Shown one piece after another: positions 5,068 to 5,339 of a stretch of DNA of 5,339 nt (position 1 is the first letter of the stretch; the number at the start of each line of letters is the position of its first letter). The position numbers and the translations under genes are program-made. This DNA comes from Clostridia bacterium (GTDB lineage Bacteria; Bacillota; Clostridia; UBA1381; UMGS1253), in NCBI GenBank assembly GCA_017411585.1, contig JAFQPV010000359.1:1-5339 (forward strand). Direction: 5' to 3'. The notes under the pieces were generated by a model. That model had not been told where the DNA came from. It made no database searches and was given only the letters and a program-made list of their open reading frames with translations.

Positions 5068-5339
5068 AATCGGAAATTCTGTTTTCCAGCTTTTCCGGAA
5101 AGAACTTAAAGCCTTCCGCCTCGGAGTGGTAGCCGAGGCTTGCGCAAGTATTGCAAAGCGGAATCATTGCTGCGCTGTTTTCAATTTCAGCTGCAACGAT
5201 TTCGCGCATTCTTGCAAGGATGTCGTTTGCATCCCCTATGCCGCGCCCCAATTCGTCGCGCAGCTGATAAAACTCCAGAATTCGGTTACCGCCCTCAAAC
5301 AAAAGTCCAATGGCTCGCGCTACGGCAAGCTGCTCTGTC
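5021..5339 (-). CDS. Upstream fragment of the same glycoside-hydrolase-like gene, cut by window edge and frame-broken
   Basis: The frame is open from the right edge of the window, so the gene begins outside it. It reads a helical segment (TEQLAVARAIGLLFEGG, then EFYQLRDELGRG and ILARMREIVAAEIENSAAMI) followed by CNTCASLGYHSEAEGFKFFP. This layout (long helices, EIENS-x-x-MIPL, SLGYHSEAEGFKFFPEKLE) recalls the C-terminal helical region of large DUF4838/alpha-glucuronidase-like hydrolases; this is recalled family knowledge, not searched. After FPEKLE the frame degenerates into a Cys/Arg-rich tail (about 5021-5083) that overlaps the CBM9-like fragment in another frame, so that tail is probably not native sequence. 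The whole gene would encode a large protein acting on polysaccharide or glycoside, either cytoplasmic or exported; the N-terminus that would tell is missing. Confidence 0.6.
   Translation of the reverse strand, partial: TEQLAVARAIGLLFEGGNRILEFYQLRDELGRGIGDANDILARMREIVAAEIENSAAMIPLCNTCASLGYHSEAEGFKFFPEKLENRISDCGKTPCRRQERACIL
5080..5099 (-). other. Frame junction in the hydrolase-like gene
   Basis: Upstream of here the sensible frame reads EGFKFFPEKLE; downstream the sensible frame reads WKTEFPIVEKRLAEGK. On the minus strand the junction is CTGGAAAACAG. Adding a second copy of TGGAA (one copy at 5084-5088) gives one continuous frame reading FPEKLEWKTEFPIVEK. Removing one base from the AAAA run (5091-5094) also joins the frames but gives FPESWKTEFP, losing the EKLE segment. 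The first repair looks more natural. Which is right, and whether the change is in the organism or the assembly, is not known. Confidence 0.65.

Noticed and set aside
5092..5101. TTTCCGGAAA palindrome beside the frame junction
   Set aside because: Ten bases of symmetry in coding sequence is expected by chance, and it does not explain the frame change better than the TGGAA repeat.
1..5339. CRISPR arrays, tRNA or rRNA genes, insertion sequences, riboswitches
   Set aside because: I saw no regularly spaced repeats, cloverleaf-like segments, transposase-like proteins, or long structured leaders anywhere in the window; non-coding gaps are all under about 130 bases.

Overview
The window looks like chromosomal DNA from a Gram-positive, carbohydrate-degrading anaerobe of the Clostridia, most likely a gut Oscillospiraceae/Ruminococcaceae-type organism. 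The basis is moderate base composition judged by eye, strong Bacillota-type Shine-Dalgarno sites (GGAGGA, AAGGTGA, GAGGTGA), TTGAAA/TATAAT promoters, intrinsic terminators, and the protein families present. The taxon is an inference from protein style and was not checked by a search.

Left part (1-1974), all minus strand, reading right to left: an AraC-family regulator with a cupin-like sensor domain (1237-1974), a sugar-phosphate isomerase/epimerase-type TIM-barrel enzyme (179-1144), and the first 19 codons of an unidentified protein that runs off the left edge (1-58). Each gene has its own recognisable promoter. A strong intrinsic terminator (135-166) separates the enzyme from the leftmost gene. 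The arrangement suggests a small sugar-catabolism locus with its own regulator.

Middle (1975-2961): a 126-bp divergent intergenic region carries promoters facing both ways, followed by a plus-strand EamA/DMT-type membrane transporter (2101-2961). It is the only plus-strand gene in the window.

Right part (2958-5339), all minus strand: the 3' portion of a large glycoside-hydrolase-like protein that ends in a CBM9-like sugar-binding domain, split into two frames near 5084-5099; then a 137-residue protein of unknown function (4055-4468); then a lipoprotein nuclease of the DNA/RNA non-specific endonuclease family with a C-terminal Ada-like zinc-binding module (2958-4058). The last two overlap by ATGA. 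The unknown gene's ribosome-binding site overlaps the stop codon of the gene upstream, so the three are probably one transcript. That transcript most likely ends at a hairpin-plus-U-tract terminator (2890-2931) lying inside the coding region of the convergent transporter gene.

The points most worth a second look are the frame break in the hydrolase-like gene, which one lost copy of a TGGAA pentamer would explain, the terminator embedded in the opposing gene, and the uncharacterised 137-residue protein coupled to the nuclease. I do not see a clearly new multi-gene system, and there are no CRISPR arrays, tRNAs, rRNAs or insertion sequences.
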